From Sipunculus nudus (Eukaryota > Annelida > Sipuncula > Golfingiida > Sipunculidae): a DNA stretch of 64,000 bases. The notes under the pieces are model-generated. The model ran no database searches and was not told the DNA's origin. It saw nothing but the letters and a program-made list of their open reading frames with translations. How positions within the stretch are numbered: position 1 is the first letter of the stretch; each line of letters opens with the position of its first letter. A program made the translations under genes and the position numbers. The stretch lies in contig CM049317.1 of assembly GCA_026874595.1 (NCBI GenBank), positions 37,484,401-37,548,400 of the forward strand. The letters run 5' to 3'. Positions 1-11,459 of this stretch are shown here, in pieces.

Positions 1-341
1 TGCAAACACGGCCCAGCCTTGTGCGCCACCAACCTCGTACAGGGAACAGAACTATTGAAACAATCTATCCTTGAATTTAATAGACAGATCTCATCTGTAG
101 AGAATGGTGCGTTACAGAGTCTGAACCTGTGGCACACTCCAGGGTTTGGTGGACCCCTCAAGGTGGCCTGCTCCCCTGCCCAGGTCACGGTCGAACACCC
201 CGTACTTAGGAGTGAAGGTGGCCCTTAATTATCTACCATACGGCTTTTGCACACTGGACAGTAAAAAGTATGAACTTCAGCACCAAGATTTCAGTGACTG
301 CATAGTGTTTTCGAAACGCGTGCCCTCAGTTCCGAGGTAAA
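1..341 (+). CDS. Possible exon of an unidentified gene, entering from the left edge
   Basis: Frame 1 is open from the first base and stops at 226-228. An overlapping frame is open from 146 to 338. The stretch is less AT-rich than what follows, and it ends at GAG followed by GTAAAC (from 337), which fits a splice donor. The first frame has a plausible globular composition (motif HTPGFGGP near residue 50), and the second continues in a coding-like manner (ALNYLPYGF). If it is real, either the reading frame changes once by indel, or only one of the two frames is used. I recognise no domain. It could also be a fragment of a mobile-element gene. Nothing downstream in the next kilobases offers an obvious acceptor-bounded partner exon. 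Confidence 0.22.
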
Positions 342-3240
342 CAGAGCACCTAACAGTTGGCCTCTCCAATGAAGCCTTAATTGAAATAGGATCAACCAAT
401 TTTAAAAAGGTATTACAACCCCGGCGAAATAAATTTTATAACGATAGTTGTATTCGCCAGGAGGGTATACGTTCATCTCTGTTCATGTGTTTTTATTTGA
501 TCAATTGCCCACGAATATTGGCCGAATAAGTGAATGCAGACACGGGTTGAGGAGCATCCAGCTTTCAGAACTTGTTAAGTTACAGTTTAGTTGTGTGTTT
601 ATATATCCTGTATGATAATAGTTATCGTCCTTGAATATCTAATAAGTTGTTTATTAGCATCACTGCGCACTTATAAAGTGGGATTTGGATATCGATGCAG
701 CTGACCAGAGTACCAGAGGCTTATCATAAAATAACATTTTCACACATGATAACCCAGATAAACTCCATGAAAAGTAATTCCGATTTAGATATCATTAGGT
801 AATTTTTATGCAATGGTACCATGATTCGCGAAGCGAAAAGGGAACAAAAATTAAGGCCAGGTTAAACTATGCATGATAACATTTCCCCTCATCGATTGAC
901 AGAGTTCAATTACTGCTCGAAGATGTTATTCTGATTTTTTTTCCGTGATTGTAAGTATTACCTGGGAAACAGTTAAGCGGTTAAATTAACAAAAGGCCAG
1001 TTGTACATATAAACGGAGAAATAAGTAAGATGTAGAATGTAACAAAATGTATGTGGTGCACTTAACATGGTGATAGTATATGTCTAGGTTCCAGTTATCG
1101 AATTTTCTAGCATTCGGAGCTCATGTACATGTGATCGGTAGATATTTCAGAATCTCCACGAAATATCAGAGCATGGTTGTGAAATATTCTTGACGAAGAC
1201 CCAGGTACACAATAACTCCCAAATAGGCGTAGCCTTACCAAAGGTAGTCGGATATGTTAAAACCCTATGTCGGACGTGAAATTACCTGTTTGTGTTAAAA
1301 CTACAAGGAGTGAATAACATCGTGACTTTTAGATTTTATAAGCCATTTCTAGAGGTGACGTTCAACTATTGTAACAAACAAACATTAAAAACACTTATCG
1401 ATCTGAGCAGAAGAAGCCGACACATTTGTGATTGATGTAACGTAATTTTGTAGGTTTTGAAATTGCCCTTTTATATGTTTATATATCTATACAGGTTTCT
1501 ACTTGTCTCTCTTCAAACAACCTTGAATTATTATTCAACAACATATTTGATTTTCTACCCTTTTCCACGTGCTTGTTTGAGTATACGATTAGTTGAATGT
1601 TTGACATTAAACAATCTCTCTAGGATACTTCGTCATTCCTGTTTAACAAATAAAATTAAAATAAAATGGCTAGGATATAACCATAATAAAAGAATTTCTA
1701 AATAAAACCACTACCATCCACAGACGTTTTAGATTTAATATTTTAAATAAGATACTATGGATCGATGTGTGGTAATATTCTGTTCATCCATGTACACTAT
1801 CACTGTGTAGGATCATGTTGTTAGAAGCGACGGAGTTGTTCCTGACGGGTTCTCCTAAGCTTCCTATGATTTGATAAAACTACCTTGTCCATAAACTGTC
1901 ACACACCCTGTATTATAGGTCTTACTCATCAAGCATTACAGTCATTTTTATTATTATTATTATTTGTTAATGAAGACGTCTCCTAAACATAACCACTGAA
2001 TCTTGTAAAGGAAGGCAATCCCCACTAGTCGAGAGCTGATTTTGTTTTAACAAATATTGTATATTCGGCCACGGGTATACTTGGATATTGGTAATGTTCA
2101 AACAGTCGTTTCAAGAAATGAATATTGACAGGCTCTGTTAAATGAAACTACCAGCACACCTTTGTCTTATTACAGCTAGTGACAGAATTTCTTACTCTAA
2201 CTTTTTCATAACATAAGTATTATTTTTTAATAAAACAATTATTCTTGAAAGGCTAGTGTGCGCCGTTTTATAAAGACGTGCGACTGTCCAAACTAAATGC
2301 AAACGTAAACGCAGTGGTTATGTTGTCTTTATTCCATATAAGAAATGACAGTTTTGTCACGTCTTATGTATTTGCGTGTAGATGCACCGGTAGAGTTAAA
2401 AAAAATTAACGATGTATTAAATTAACATATTTGCTAGTATCTGCCATTAACACTCCAGCATAATGTTCTATATTGTTAATTTTGGAAATCGATTCTTTTG
2501 ATATATGTTATACTGTCTTAACCTGTCCCTTTCCACTCGCTTCAGGTATTGTTGAAGAATATATCTGACATTCTATCCTGACTCTCTATGAAATAATTAC
2601 ACACTTGAATTCATATAGATTCATATAGCAAAGATGCTTCGTCCAACCAATTAAATATTTGTTCATAAAAATTAAAACCCAAAGAAGTAATGATGTGTTT
2701 CATACTGTTTTACAAATTATGTCGTGCATGAAAACGAGTATGTTCTAAGTTAATACCACTGGTAACTCCGGTCCGATGGTCAGCTTCACCCATGTGTACT
2801 GTGGTTCTGCAAGATCATTTTGTTTAAAGACACTGAGAGCATTCTGACTTTTCTCTGTCAGCTCCAGACGAATACATAAATGCAATATGTTCATATTGTG
2901 TCATCTACAGCTCGACTTAAGGAGTGAGTGAGGTTATCCTGTGCCAGAGGTATATTTTCAAAATGTAATTGCCTATTATATTATGCGTATCACGATCTCC
3001 ATGTTCCAAGTTTTGATATGCCAGTATACAGATTTTCAACATTTAGAAAGTTACTTAAGCATGTTTTATCGTGTTGCATCTATTTAGAATAAGGATATCA
3101 TGTTTGATACATCAGATTACCGGAATACATTGCGCAACACTTTACATATCGATTGGAATAAGTATAATACTGTTTTTGTTTTGTTTATAGGGTAAACAAA
3201 ATGATTATGTGAATCGATAGTGCCTTACTTTACGAATATT
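342..3240. other. AT-rich non-coding stretch, no gene recognised
   Basis: I see no coding region, RNA gene or intact mobile element. Stops are dense in all frames. The one structured part is 1,797-2,115, listed separately as a diverged dispersed repeat. Confidence 0.5.
1797..2115 (+). repeat. Diverged third copy of a dispersed repeat (also near 34,732 and 50,130)
   Basis: The phrase ATCATGTTGTTAGAAGCGAC followed by a CCTGACGGGTTC-type motif occurs here, at about 34,750 and at about 50,150, and later short phrases (GGTAGTCGAG-like, ATTGGTAATGTT) keep the same order. The two distant copies belong to segmental duplication B/B'. This copy lies outside it and is much more diverged, so the sequence is an older dispersed repeat. 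No ends or target duplications are visible. Confidence 0.4.
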
Positions 3241-3248
3241 AGATGAAT

Positions 3249-3403
3249 ATGTGTATTAATGTTAGATTAATGTGTGTATTAATCTTCGAATAATGTGTAT
3301 ATTAATGTTAGATTAATGTATGTATTAATGTTAAGTAAATTTGTGTATTAATGTTAGATTAATGTGTGTATCAATGTTAGATTGATGTGTGTATTAATGC
3401 AAA
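3249..3403. repeat. Minisatellite, about 23-bp unit, roughly 6-7 copies
   Basis: The unit reads approximately GTGTATTAATGTTAGATTAA plus TGT, repeated with point changes (for example TCAATG for TTAATG, and one ATCTTCGAATAATG variant). It has no coding potential. Confidence 0.75.
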
Positions 3404-6400
3404 GGAGAATATGTGGTAGGAATTTCAAGTAGGAACGAGCGTTAACTGCACAGGGTAATATATCGACATCATTACAACGGTGTGTTTCTCCCTGCTTGAA
3501 CTATCGAGTAGAAATAATCATTATTATTGTTGTTATTAATTTCAAATATATTTTGCTTTTCTCGCCATTTGGTTTAACCAATTTTACATACTATGTGCGA
3601 ACTGCATTTCAATCTATTCAACCAAAATAATGATCAAACGCGGTTAGGTCCTCGATCGTATCTTGGAACCCAACCGGAAACGGAAAGTGTAGATATCACC
3701 TTAGAAACTGTGGCACTGTAATTCTTTATACTTTTGATTAAAGCATTAGAGTGGTGCTGCTAGTGAAAATAGGTGAAGGGGTCGAATCGGTCGAAATTAT
3801 GCACGAAGTATGAATGTTTGAAGTATTGAACTAAGATTCAGAATGCCAATTTCATAACATATAAAGGGACCTTTTATAAAGTGACCCATCTTTCCTGTGT
3901 AAATACGAAAAAGAGGGAGCATTAGGTCATATTCAAACTTGGTTAGAGGTCCTACATATTTAAAACTATTGAGTATACAGTTATGATTAAACGTATCCCC
4001 TCTATCTATTTCTGTTCTGAAAATTAAATGTTACTGGCATATGGACAGAATGTTAAACATTGGTAAGTATGATTGCCATGCTTTCTTTATCATCTTCCTA
4101 TTCCATTCAAATTAAAAACAATATTTTGGAGTAGTTTAGTATTATGTTTGCACTCCACACATATCCTGCAGCACGTATTTGCGCCTCGATGATTAAAATT
4201 TTAATTATAAATATTATAGACCACTAGAAATGATAAAATTGATATGTTGCATTAAGAGCATAGCTAGCCACATCAATAAATTAAGCACCCTCTTTTTTTA
4301 CTCAATATGCACACATCACTTAAAGCTTACCTGTATGTGCATTCTTTACCTCATAAACACCCATATATCCGGTAAGGTAGCCAAGACTGATAAGAATCTG
4401 ATATATTATTATCAATTGACATTTTCTGATATACCTGTATATAGTAGAGTTAATTTTTTATTCATTTGAATTTTTGTCTCGAGCATCAGTCAGTATTCCG
4501 ATCAATATGGAATCTGGAAGATGGAATAGGTAATCAAGTATGCGAACATCTCTAACAGTGAGACAAAAGTTCATTGTAATGATTTCCTTCTCTTGTCGTC
4601 AGGGCCAGTGACGACGATCCGATGGTCTTTGATATGGCGTGTATATGATGGTTGAATTAACATAACACAGTATCTAACCGCAGGCAGGAAGGAACCCGTC
4701 AGGCTCCTGTGCATCATCTTCACTCACATGGCCGTGCAGGATGAGATAACGTGTTCACATGTTAAAATTATTCACTCATACAATTCACAATTTAACCTTA
4801 TGAACCTTCTCAGCTGTAAAGCCGTGCATTTGTGTTAGTATCTGTGTTCTTGTAAAATCTTTAACAGGTGTGTTTGGAATATCGATGTAATTTTCTGGGA
4901 GATGGACTAAGGCAAAAACACTCTACTACTTGAACTAATAGTAAATCTGGGCTTCAATTGTGCCATATTCAGTCTAATTACAAAATTTCATTACAAAATA
5001 TAATTTATCGTTTACATCGTTTAGGGTCTCCATCAGCAATCAAGTTTCTGTTAATATGGACAGCTCGGGAAGGCTCAATGTTATAAGGCTCCATGCGACT
5101 GAGTTCAGTTGCTATGTGCGCTATATACTGTTTATTTGCTTGACCATGTTTGACTTGAATTTGTATTTTGAGTTCACTCTGATATCATGTTGTATTAAGC
5201 CTCGTTTTATTGTTTATTTGTTTCTGAATTGTTTCATTTACGGTATGTTATTCCTAATGTGTTACCTTATTCTATCTGTATATTGGCAATAAGCATGGGT
5301 TGCTGTTCGTATCGTCTAATGTATACATAAAGCAGGTCCAATTGAACTACGGTAAATGTTGGTCAGGATATTTATGCGACTGTCCAAGATATATTGTTCA
5401 AAACAAGCTAGAGGTCTTATCTGGTACCTGTCAGCTCCATATGAAAGAATAAAATACCCAAAAATTCTGCAAATATAACCCCGAAAATCCGATCATGAAT
5501 AATATGCATCAATTAAAGCTACACTGGGAAGGCTTTTCATATTACTGTTTTTGTGTGTGTGTGTGTGTGTGTGTTTGCCAGTTTTGATTTATCTCTATCA
5601 GATAATAATCATGCAGTGTTTACATCAAGAATATTGATAATTACAATATCGTTAATCTGAAAATAATGGATTTCCATATTAAAACACTTATATACAAGAG
5701 TCGTCTTAATGTCGGTGATATAAATGTGGTTTTCACTGATGTCAGGAATGGTGTATAAATGATTCGCCATACTAACAGTTAAATTTAAATGATGATTTTC
5801 TTGAAAAACAAAACGGCCCAAACGGTATTACTTCAATGCTCATTCTGTCATAACGCCATGTACAACACATCAGAATGAGTCTAATTTGTACTCATGACAA
5901 TTGAAACAGTCCTTATATTCTATGGTTGGTCAAGTTCATGATTTTCACAGAATGGAGAATTCCTAAAGGTTTCCTACAGATAATTTTAAAAAAGGGCATC
6001 ACTCATATGTTCACATATCTTCTATACCGAATACATGTGTACTGGAAATAAATTTCATGAATAAGCTCACCGGCCTCCAATAACCAGGATGGATTAACAT
6101 CTTGATGCATCATGTCCTACACTAGCACAGATGGTTACTATGACGGATTATTTGTTTAATTCATATCCGTTTCATCCATAATAGTCAATCTGTGAAGGCA
6201 TTCAAATGTTAGAAAAGGTTACTCAGTAAGTAGGTAAGATCGGTGAAAGGCAGTGGACAGTGAGTAGTAGAATTAGGAGGCACTATCAAATAGGAAGGAT
6301 GAATCGAGACAGAGCAGTGTGGAATACAACTTTAGAAGTCGGTTAGGTCTAGCTCCTGTGCTCTCTCCAAAGGGTGCTTTTTCCATGTACGCGTTTTACC

Positions 6401-7613
6401 AGCGTTTGCCGCGCTGCTGCCGCGCGGCGAAAATCTAGCCATTTAATAGGCTACGTTCTATTTCTATGTATGCAATTGCCGCGCGGCAAGTGCATGCGTC
6501 GGTTTAGGCATTAAAGCAGTAATATCAGCGGAATTTCTTGTTCATTCGAATACATTAACTTTTTATACCCTCGAATGCATAAGTTTCCCTGTTATACACA
6601 CAATGTTTAATTGTATAGGATTTTTTGTCCGGTACAGGATTAAAGTTCTCCATTTTACTTGAAGCCTCATATGCGGCGGGGGTATCCATGGAATGGATAA
6701 ATAAGCCGCATAATAATGAGGTAAGAAGTCAGTAAGAAGCACATCAGAAAAGTATTATTTGTACATTCTCAGTGTAACACTCTTATGTAAGAAAACTTAA
6801 CACTACTTATAAAATATACAGTGTGAACCTATATGACTTCATATATTCTGTAGCATCTGCATGTGCTAACCACGACAGAGGCCTCAACTTACTTGGATAG
6901 AGTATTCATCCTTAAATATAATATTATTATCTACTCTTCCCATCATTACGTATAATATATCTGCAAAACAATAACCAAAGAGAGGATATTTTAAATCAAC
7001 TGGGTGACAGATCAACTCCTGTCTATACTGTATGCGTAACGGGGCGCCGAACAAAAATATAACTCTAGATAACAATCTGTTCCGTGTACATACCACTGGA
7101 ATCTTCCTGTCTTACTTACAATGAATCATACCGGCTTACCAAAATCAGTAAGGGTGCTGCATATGGGAGCATTCAATAAATACTTTGTTTTACAAATTAT
7201 GAGTTGCTGCAATGGAAGCCTTTAGTTTTTGCCTGACTTAGGTTCTGCACACGTCTTTATATATTTCCTGAACAATAGGTTTGGGTTGGTTGTAACATCA
7301 GAATTTGTTTTCTTTTGTCACAAAGTCGAATGAACCAGTAAGTCACGAGGCACATCTAAAGATAGATGACAATATATTGTTGAAAAGAGAAAGATGTTTA
7401 AAACTCAAAATGGGTTATCTTAATTTATATTTATTATTCTATCCAGTTCGTGTTACATCATGCATCAACATAGCTCTACATATTAACTCCTGTCTTTTTT
7501 ATATATTTTACATGGCAGATATCGCTACATTTGTAGAGTGAGTATAAATGAAACATATTGGCAATAAATGTATCCATGAAAAATACTGTTCAATGCAAAA
7601 ACACTTGTACATA
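3404..7613. other. AT-rich non-coding stretch with a (TG)12 microsatellite and a small GC-rich palindromic patch
   Basis: No gene is recognised; the short open frames here have ordinary AT-rich composition and no family resemblance. A (TG)12 array sits at 5,552-5,575. A GC-rich patch at 6,373-6,510 is listed separately. A motif at about 4,690-4,712 resembles the reverse complement of the GAACCTGACGGGTTCCT phrase of the dispersed repeat at 1,797. Confidence 0.5.
6373..6510. repeat. GC-rich inverted-repeat patch, possible MITE remnant
   Basis: A GC-rich island in AT-rich DNA with the perfect 14-bp palindrome TTGCCGCGCGGCAA at 6,476-6,489 and a related GCCGCGCTGCTGCCGCGCGG about 70 bp before it. 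The phrase TTCCATGTACGCG near its left end resembles phrases in the inverted-repeat element at 11,208-11,459 (TTTTCATGTACGCG), suggesting a related family. No target duplication was found. Confidence 0.35.
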
Positions 7614-7685
7614 AATATATATATTGTTACGGAACCTAATATCAACAGATCACGCGTGCGTGACGAACCTATATTCTGTAATGGA

Positions 7686-8501
7686 CCCCTTCAGGACTTT
7701 TCTCATCAAGAAAGGTTTTAACATCTGCGTTAATGCAGCGCACGAAATCTTCAAGCAAAATCAACTGGCGCAAATTGACATAATCTTTCATTACATTTTT
7801 AGAACTACACCAGCGATCAAACAACTGCTCTTTTGTACTAGCAAATTCGACGTAGGTCTGTTCTTTGCGCTTTTCCCTATTTCCAATTTTTTGGCGGCAA
7901 GCCCTCGGAAACAACTCGTAACCTTTTAGGATTAACCGTTTAATCTGGTCATAGTCAGCAGCGGCTTCTAATGAAAGCTCTGTATAAATTTCTCTGGCCT
8001 TGCCAGTCAATACACTTTGTAATAGCATATTCCAATTTTCCTTAGGCCATTTTAAATTTTCAGCTACTTTCATAGTGTAAGAAATATTTATCAACCTCTT
8101 TTTCTTGAAAAGGTGGGACCAGTCTAATGTGTTTAGTAACATCAAAACTATGAGTTGGGCAGCACGTAGACCATGTTCTAGTTTAAGTCTTTCTGACTCC
8201 AGTCGTTTTAACTCAATTTCTTTTTCTTTCTCTTTTAATGCTAGCTCGCGTTGCATTTCCATCTTTTTATATTCTAATTGCATAGCAAGGCTGTCATTTT
8301 TTATGTTTCCACTTCACTCTCTTCAAAAAACTTTGCTAACTAGATCCTGGATGATTTTAACAATGATACCAGGCTTTCTCAAAGCTTTTTTCACACTTAG
8401 CCCTAGGTGTTTCCCAAACGCAACAACTGTTCCTTTGTCAACTGTTCAAGGTAATCAGGGTCGGGATCGTCAACAAATGTCTCAGGTTTGAAATCTGCCA
8501 T
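7686..8501 (-). pseudogene. gag remnant (SAP-like start, coiled coil, SCAN/retrotransposon-gag-like core)
   Basis: The gag starts at an ATG on the minus strand (8,501-8,499) with MADFKPETFVDD. A short SAP-like stretch follows (LTKEQLLRLG, then a frame change, then a KKALRKPG-type segment). At least two further small frame disruptions near 8,300-8,330 precede the longest intact piece, 204 codons (8,283-7,669). That piece begins with a charged coiled coil (KEKEKEIELKRLESERL), then a gag core with AENLKWPKENWNMLLQSVLT, GKAREIYTEL, YVEFASTKEQLFDRW and LILLEDFVRCINADVKTFL. This layout is typical of gag proteins in many animal Ty3/gypsy elements and is related to the vertebrate SCAN domain. The gene runs directly into the residual LTR, so its 3' half (nucleocapsid, protease, pol) is deleted. 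It is not translatable as one protein. Confidence 0.75.
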
Positions 8502-8669
8502 GATAAGATGTTAAAACAATAAAAAAATACCACTGAGATAAATCCTGTAAACAATGTAATGTAAACAATATGTAATTTTGAAAAACAATGTATGATAAAA
8601 AAAGGTGTCCAGGTCAAGGCCTAATAAATTTTCAAAACTATTAGCCTCCAAGACGAGACCACAATTTTA

Positions 8670-9429
8670 TGTAACGGAACCTAATATCAACAGATCAAGT
8701 ATGCGTGACGAACATTAATTTTGTAATGGAGATAAAAAAATCAGATTCTGCAACACTAGGCAGCGTGAAATGTCTAGGGTAATAAATAAAGAAGTCATTG
8801 TTTTTTATTAACAAATAACTATAATTTATTCTTAAAACAATCCTAACACCATATTACACTAAATCAATACAATTACACAGTACAACAACAGTATAATAGC
8901 AAATCAATACAAGTATATATATAAAGTGTACAGTACCTGAATACAACCACTGTCACAGCGACAAGTCAATAATCCACGTAAACAGTTCAAATAGTCCAAA
9001 TATAAGCTGTTGTCGTAATCCCGAAAACAAACTTGAGACAGGCAGCACTTAATTGTATAGAGTTAGTAGAATCCCTGAAATAACTGGATAATCGGGTAGG
9101 TCCCACGACTGACGAACACGCTTCCGTGTCCGATGAAATATATCTCCCCTCCCTCCTCTCGGCTCTAAAACACAGCCCCTATTTATAACCTTTCATCCGA
9201 AACCTCTAGAAAATTCCCTTTCACGAACAATCGAAAAAAACAATACATAATACAGAGTACACACGCTTTAGGAAACATCTGGAACAGAGAACGCCGTGTC
9301 AGGGAACACACGTGGGCCAGACCGGCTCGGCCAGGCGATGCTGTCATGGCAACGAGCTACGCGTGCCTTAACAAGCCAAATTTCAACAATACATGGAACA
9401 TCCGTGCGCACAATAAAACAATCATCTGT

Positions 9430-9433
<4 letters not shown>
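8670..9433 (-). repeat. LTR (5' LTR of the element at 7,625-9,433)
   Basis: Minus-strand ends are TGTTACAG and CCGTTACA. A TATAAAT box lies at about 9,182-9,188 (minus) and AATAAA at 8,825-8,830 (minus), the spacing expected for U3/R. Length is 764 bp. Just inside the element the minus strand reads TGGTCTCGTCTTGGAGG (from about 8,662 down), a possible primer-binding site that I cannot assign to a tRNA. Confidence 0.75.

Positions 9434-9475
<42 letters not shown>
9434..9475. repeat. (TA)21 microsatellite between two head-to-head LTRs
   Basis: A pure TA array separates the LTR ending at 9,433 from the one starting at 9,476. Both LTRs begin with TGTTACAG pointing away from the array, so the array is the centre of a large imperfect palindrome. 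Unbroken YIYIYI reading frames here are an artefact of the repeat. Confidence 0.95.
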
Positions 9476-9479
<4 letters not shown>

Positions 9480-10163
9480 ACAGGTGCCCTTTTTATTGTG
9501 TGACACGGGCGTGACTCGTGTTGTAGCGCCCGTGTCTGGCCGCGTGTTGCACTCTCAGTTTAATCCGTACTGGTTGAACTCTCGTTGTCATGCTAGCTTG
9601 GGGCTTTCTCGCCTGGCCGAGCCGGGGCGAGCTCCCGTGTGAACCCTAGTATGTTGATACACGGCATTCGTTTTTCTAGTATGTTCCTTGAACGTATATA
9701 CCGTGTTAGATTCTTTAGATGGCTCGAGAAATGGAAAATTCTTGGCTTGAGATGAAAAGTTATATAAAGAGGCTGTGTTTTAGAGCCGAGATAGAGGTGA
9801 GAGAATGTTCCAGCGGACACAGACGTGGGTATGTCAGTTTGTTATACCTACCCTATCTACTATTACTAACACTTTACAATTTAGTGCTGTCTGTATCAAG
9901 TTTACTTTCTGGTTTGTTACAAGAGCTTTACATTGGACTGTTATTCTCCAAGAGAATTTGTGTGAACTTTTCATCCGGCTTATACATTTTAAAGGACTGT
10001 TATACTGTGTAATTGTAAATTTGGTGTATTGTAATGTTATGGTTGTTTTAAGAATAAATTACAGTCATAACCAAAAACCACTGACTTCTTTATTCATTCT
10101 ACTAGACATTTCACGCTGCCTAGTGCTACAGAATCTGATTTTTTTTATCTCCATTACAAAATT
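9476..10163 (+). repeat. LTR of the same family, opposite orientation, 3'-truncated
   Basis: Starts TGTTACAGGTGCCC and keeps the family hallmarks in order: TATATAAA at 9,761-9,768, AATAAA at 10,053-10,058, and the block ending ACATTTCACGCTGCCTAGTG followed by TTTATCTCCATTACAAAATT. It then departs from the family, missing the last 55 or so bases (through the expected GTAACA end). No internal element sequence follows, so it is a truncated or solo LTR. Confidence 0.75.
9761..9768 (+). promoter_or_regulatory. TATA box in LTR
   Basis: TATATAAA sits before the GAGGCTGTGTTTTAGAGCCG block; the same arrangement (TATA then GGGCTGTG) occurs on the minus strand in the other two LTR copies. Conservation of TATA and AATAAA across the three LTRs supports the U3-R assignment. 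Confidence 0.6.
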
Positions 10164-11207
10164 TATATTATTTATATTTATAATTTTGGAGAGTCCCTCG
10201 GGATTTTGGAGCGTCTCGCGGTCTGTGGCTACTACTAAAGGGTCTGCATCAAATCAAATTTTTTTTTTTAATCATTATTCATGTATTAATGCAAATAAAT
10301 AAAGACACAATACTTTGCATAATTTTAGCTTTATTTCTGAAATAGTTATGATCTGTTAGAACTTATGCACGCCATTCATATTCTTGAACGCATGTGAATA
10401 AACATTGAAAATGCCCTGTATTTATACTTACCGAGGCTCTGATTATAACACCCAGATTACGTCAATAGCTAACGAGATGGAGATGTAAATGAGCGCCATT
10501 GAGCGTGACCAATGAAGCGTGTCAGCACACATGTAAGCAACCAAGAATAAACAATGTGTTCCGTATATGAATATAGAAGCTCTACAGTTACATAAACTCA
10601 TTCAACAGGAATACTTGAAGATCGGACTAGAGACACATTTTAATAAGAAACAGCTATTGATTAAACCTACGGTTTCGTAACGTATGCAGATACACGCTGC
10701 GTATAACGGTGAAACAACCCCATATCGTATAAAAGTTCTCGCGTTTCTCATGAAAAGTACATCGGTTTCATAAATAGTCACGGATGCAAATATCGTTACA
10801 AGAGCGCCGGATAAGTACACTTGAAAAGATCTTAAGTAAATTTTATTATACACTTTTAACATCTCCTTTTTTAATGAATCTTCAATTGAATATGCATCAC
10901 AATTATCATTCTGTTGCACTTAGTCCTCATAATACCAGAAATATGTAATAAGACCTTGAGATAATATTATACGTATTGGTATAGCAAATTTCATGTAAGG
11001 TCTATGTAAAAGATTTAGTTGATTGTAACATGAAAACAAAATTGATATTTGCAACGTCAGCTTAACAGTTTGGCCTGCCCGGGATGTGGATTTGAGATAA
11101 CACTTTGATCTGGACAAACAAATACGTCACATTAATGTAGTCAGACAAGTACGCCGACCGTCGTGATTTGATAAATTAGATCTCAGGCCAGCTGTGATCA
11201 CACTTAA
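10164..11207. other. AT-rich non-coding stretch, nothing recognised
   Basis: There is no gene or mobile element I can name. The 105-codon minus-strand open frame at 10,602-10,919 has no recognisable domain and ordinary composition. Confidence 0.45.
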
Positions 11208-11459
11208 GGATGTTTCCATGTGCGAATATATTCGTATGTGCGTATGTGCGTGAAAACTTAGGTGTTTTCATGTACGCGTATATGCGTCATCTGGCAGATT
11301 GATATATTTGTTCAAGTGGATCGAGCAGGCCTTCAACCAAAAAAATGCGAAGTGACGTCATATTACCCGGAATGCCCGAGTCCATGCACACCCTATGCGT
11401 GAAAATCGCTCCTGTGGCGATTTTCACACATATGCGCTGACGGATACATGGAAACATCC
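11208..11459. mobile_element. Short inverted-repeat element (MITE-like), 252 bp
   Basis: Perfect 13-bp terminal inverted repeats, GGATGTTTCCATG at 11,208-11,220 and its complement at 11,447-11,459. Inside the right end is a perfect 11-bp hairpin, GTGAAAATCGC / GCGATTTTCAC with a 7-base loop (about 11,399-11,428). Repeated phrases GTATGTGCG and TACGCGTATATGCG occupy the left half. There is no coding capacity. The flanks (CTTAA left, CAGTT right) show no clear target duplication, so the superfamily is open. Confidence 0.65.

Larger units (their letters stand above)
7625..9433 (-). mobile_element. Internally deleted Ty3/gypsy-like LTR element inserted in a TA array
   Basis: Read on the minus strand, this is one full LTR (9,433 down to 8,670, TGTTACAG to CCGTTACA), a leader, a broken gag, and then only the last 60 or so bases of a second LTR (7,685 down to 7,625, ending CCGTAACA). 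PR, RT, RH and IN are absent, so the element is non-autonomous. Both ends abut alternating TA (ATAT on each side), consistent with a 4-bp ATAT target duplication although simple sequence makes this ambiguous. The LTR family is the same as at 9,476-10,163 and 46,483-47,262. Differences between the two LTR ends indicate some age. Confidence 0.75.

Noticed and set aside
7624-7929. Plus-strand open frames at 7,624-7,929 and 8,105-8,491
   Set aside because: Antisense shadows of the minus-strand gag remnant.
9346-9642. Open frame with Tyr-Ile repeats, and similar frames at 39,950, 40,919 and 56,959
   Set aside because: These are translations of TA microsatellites, not proteins.
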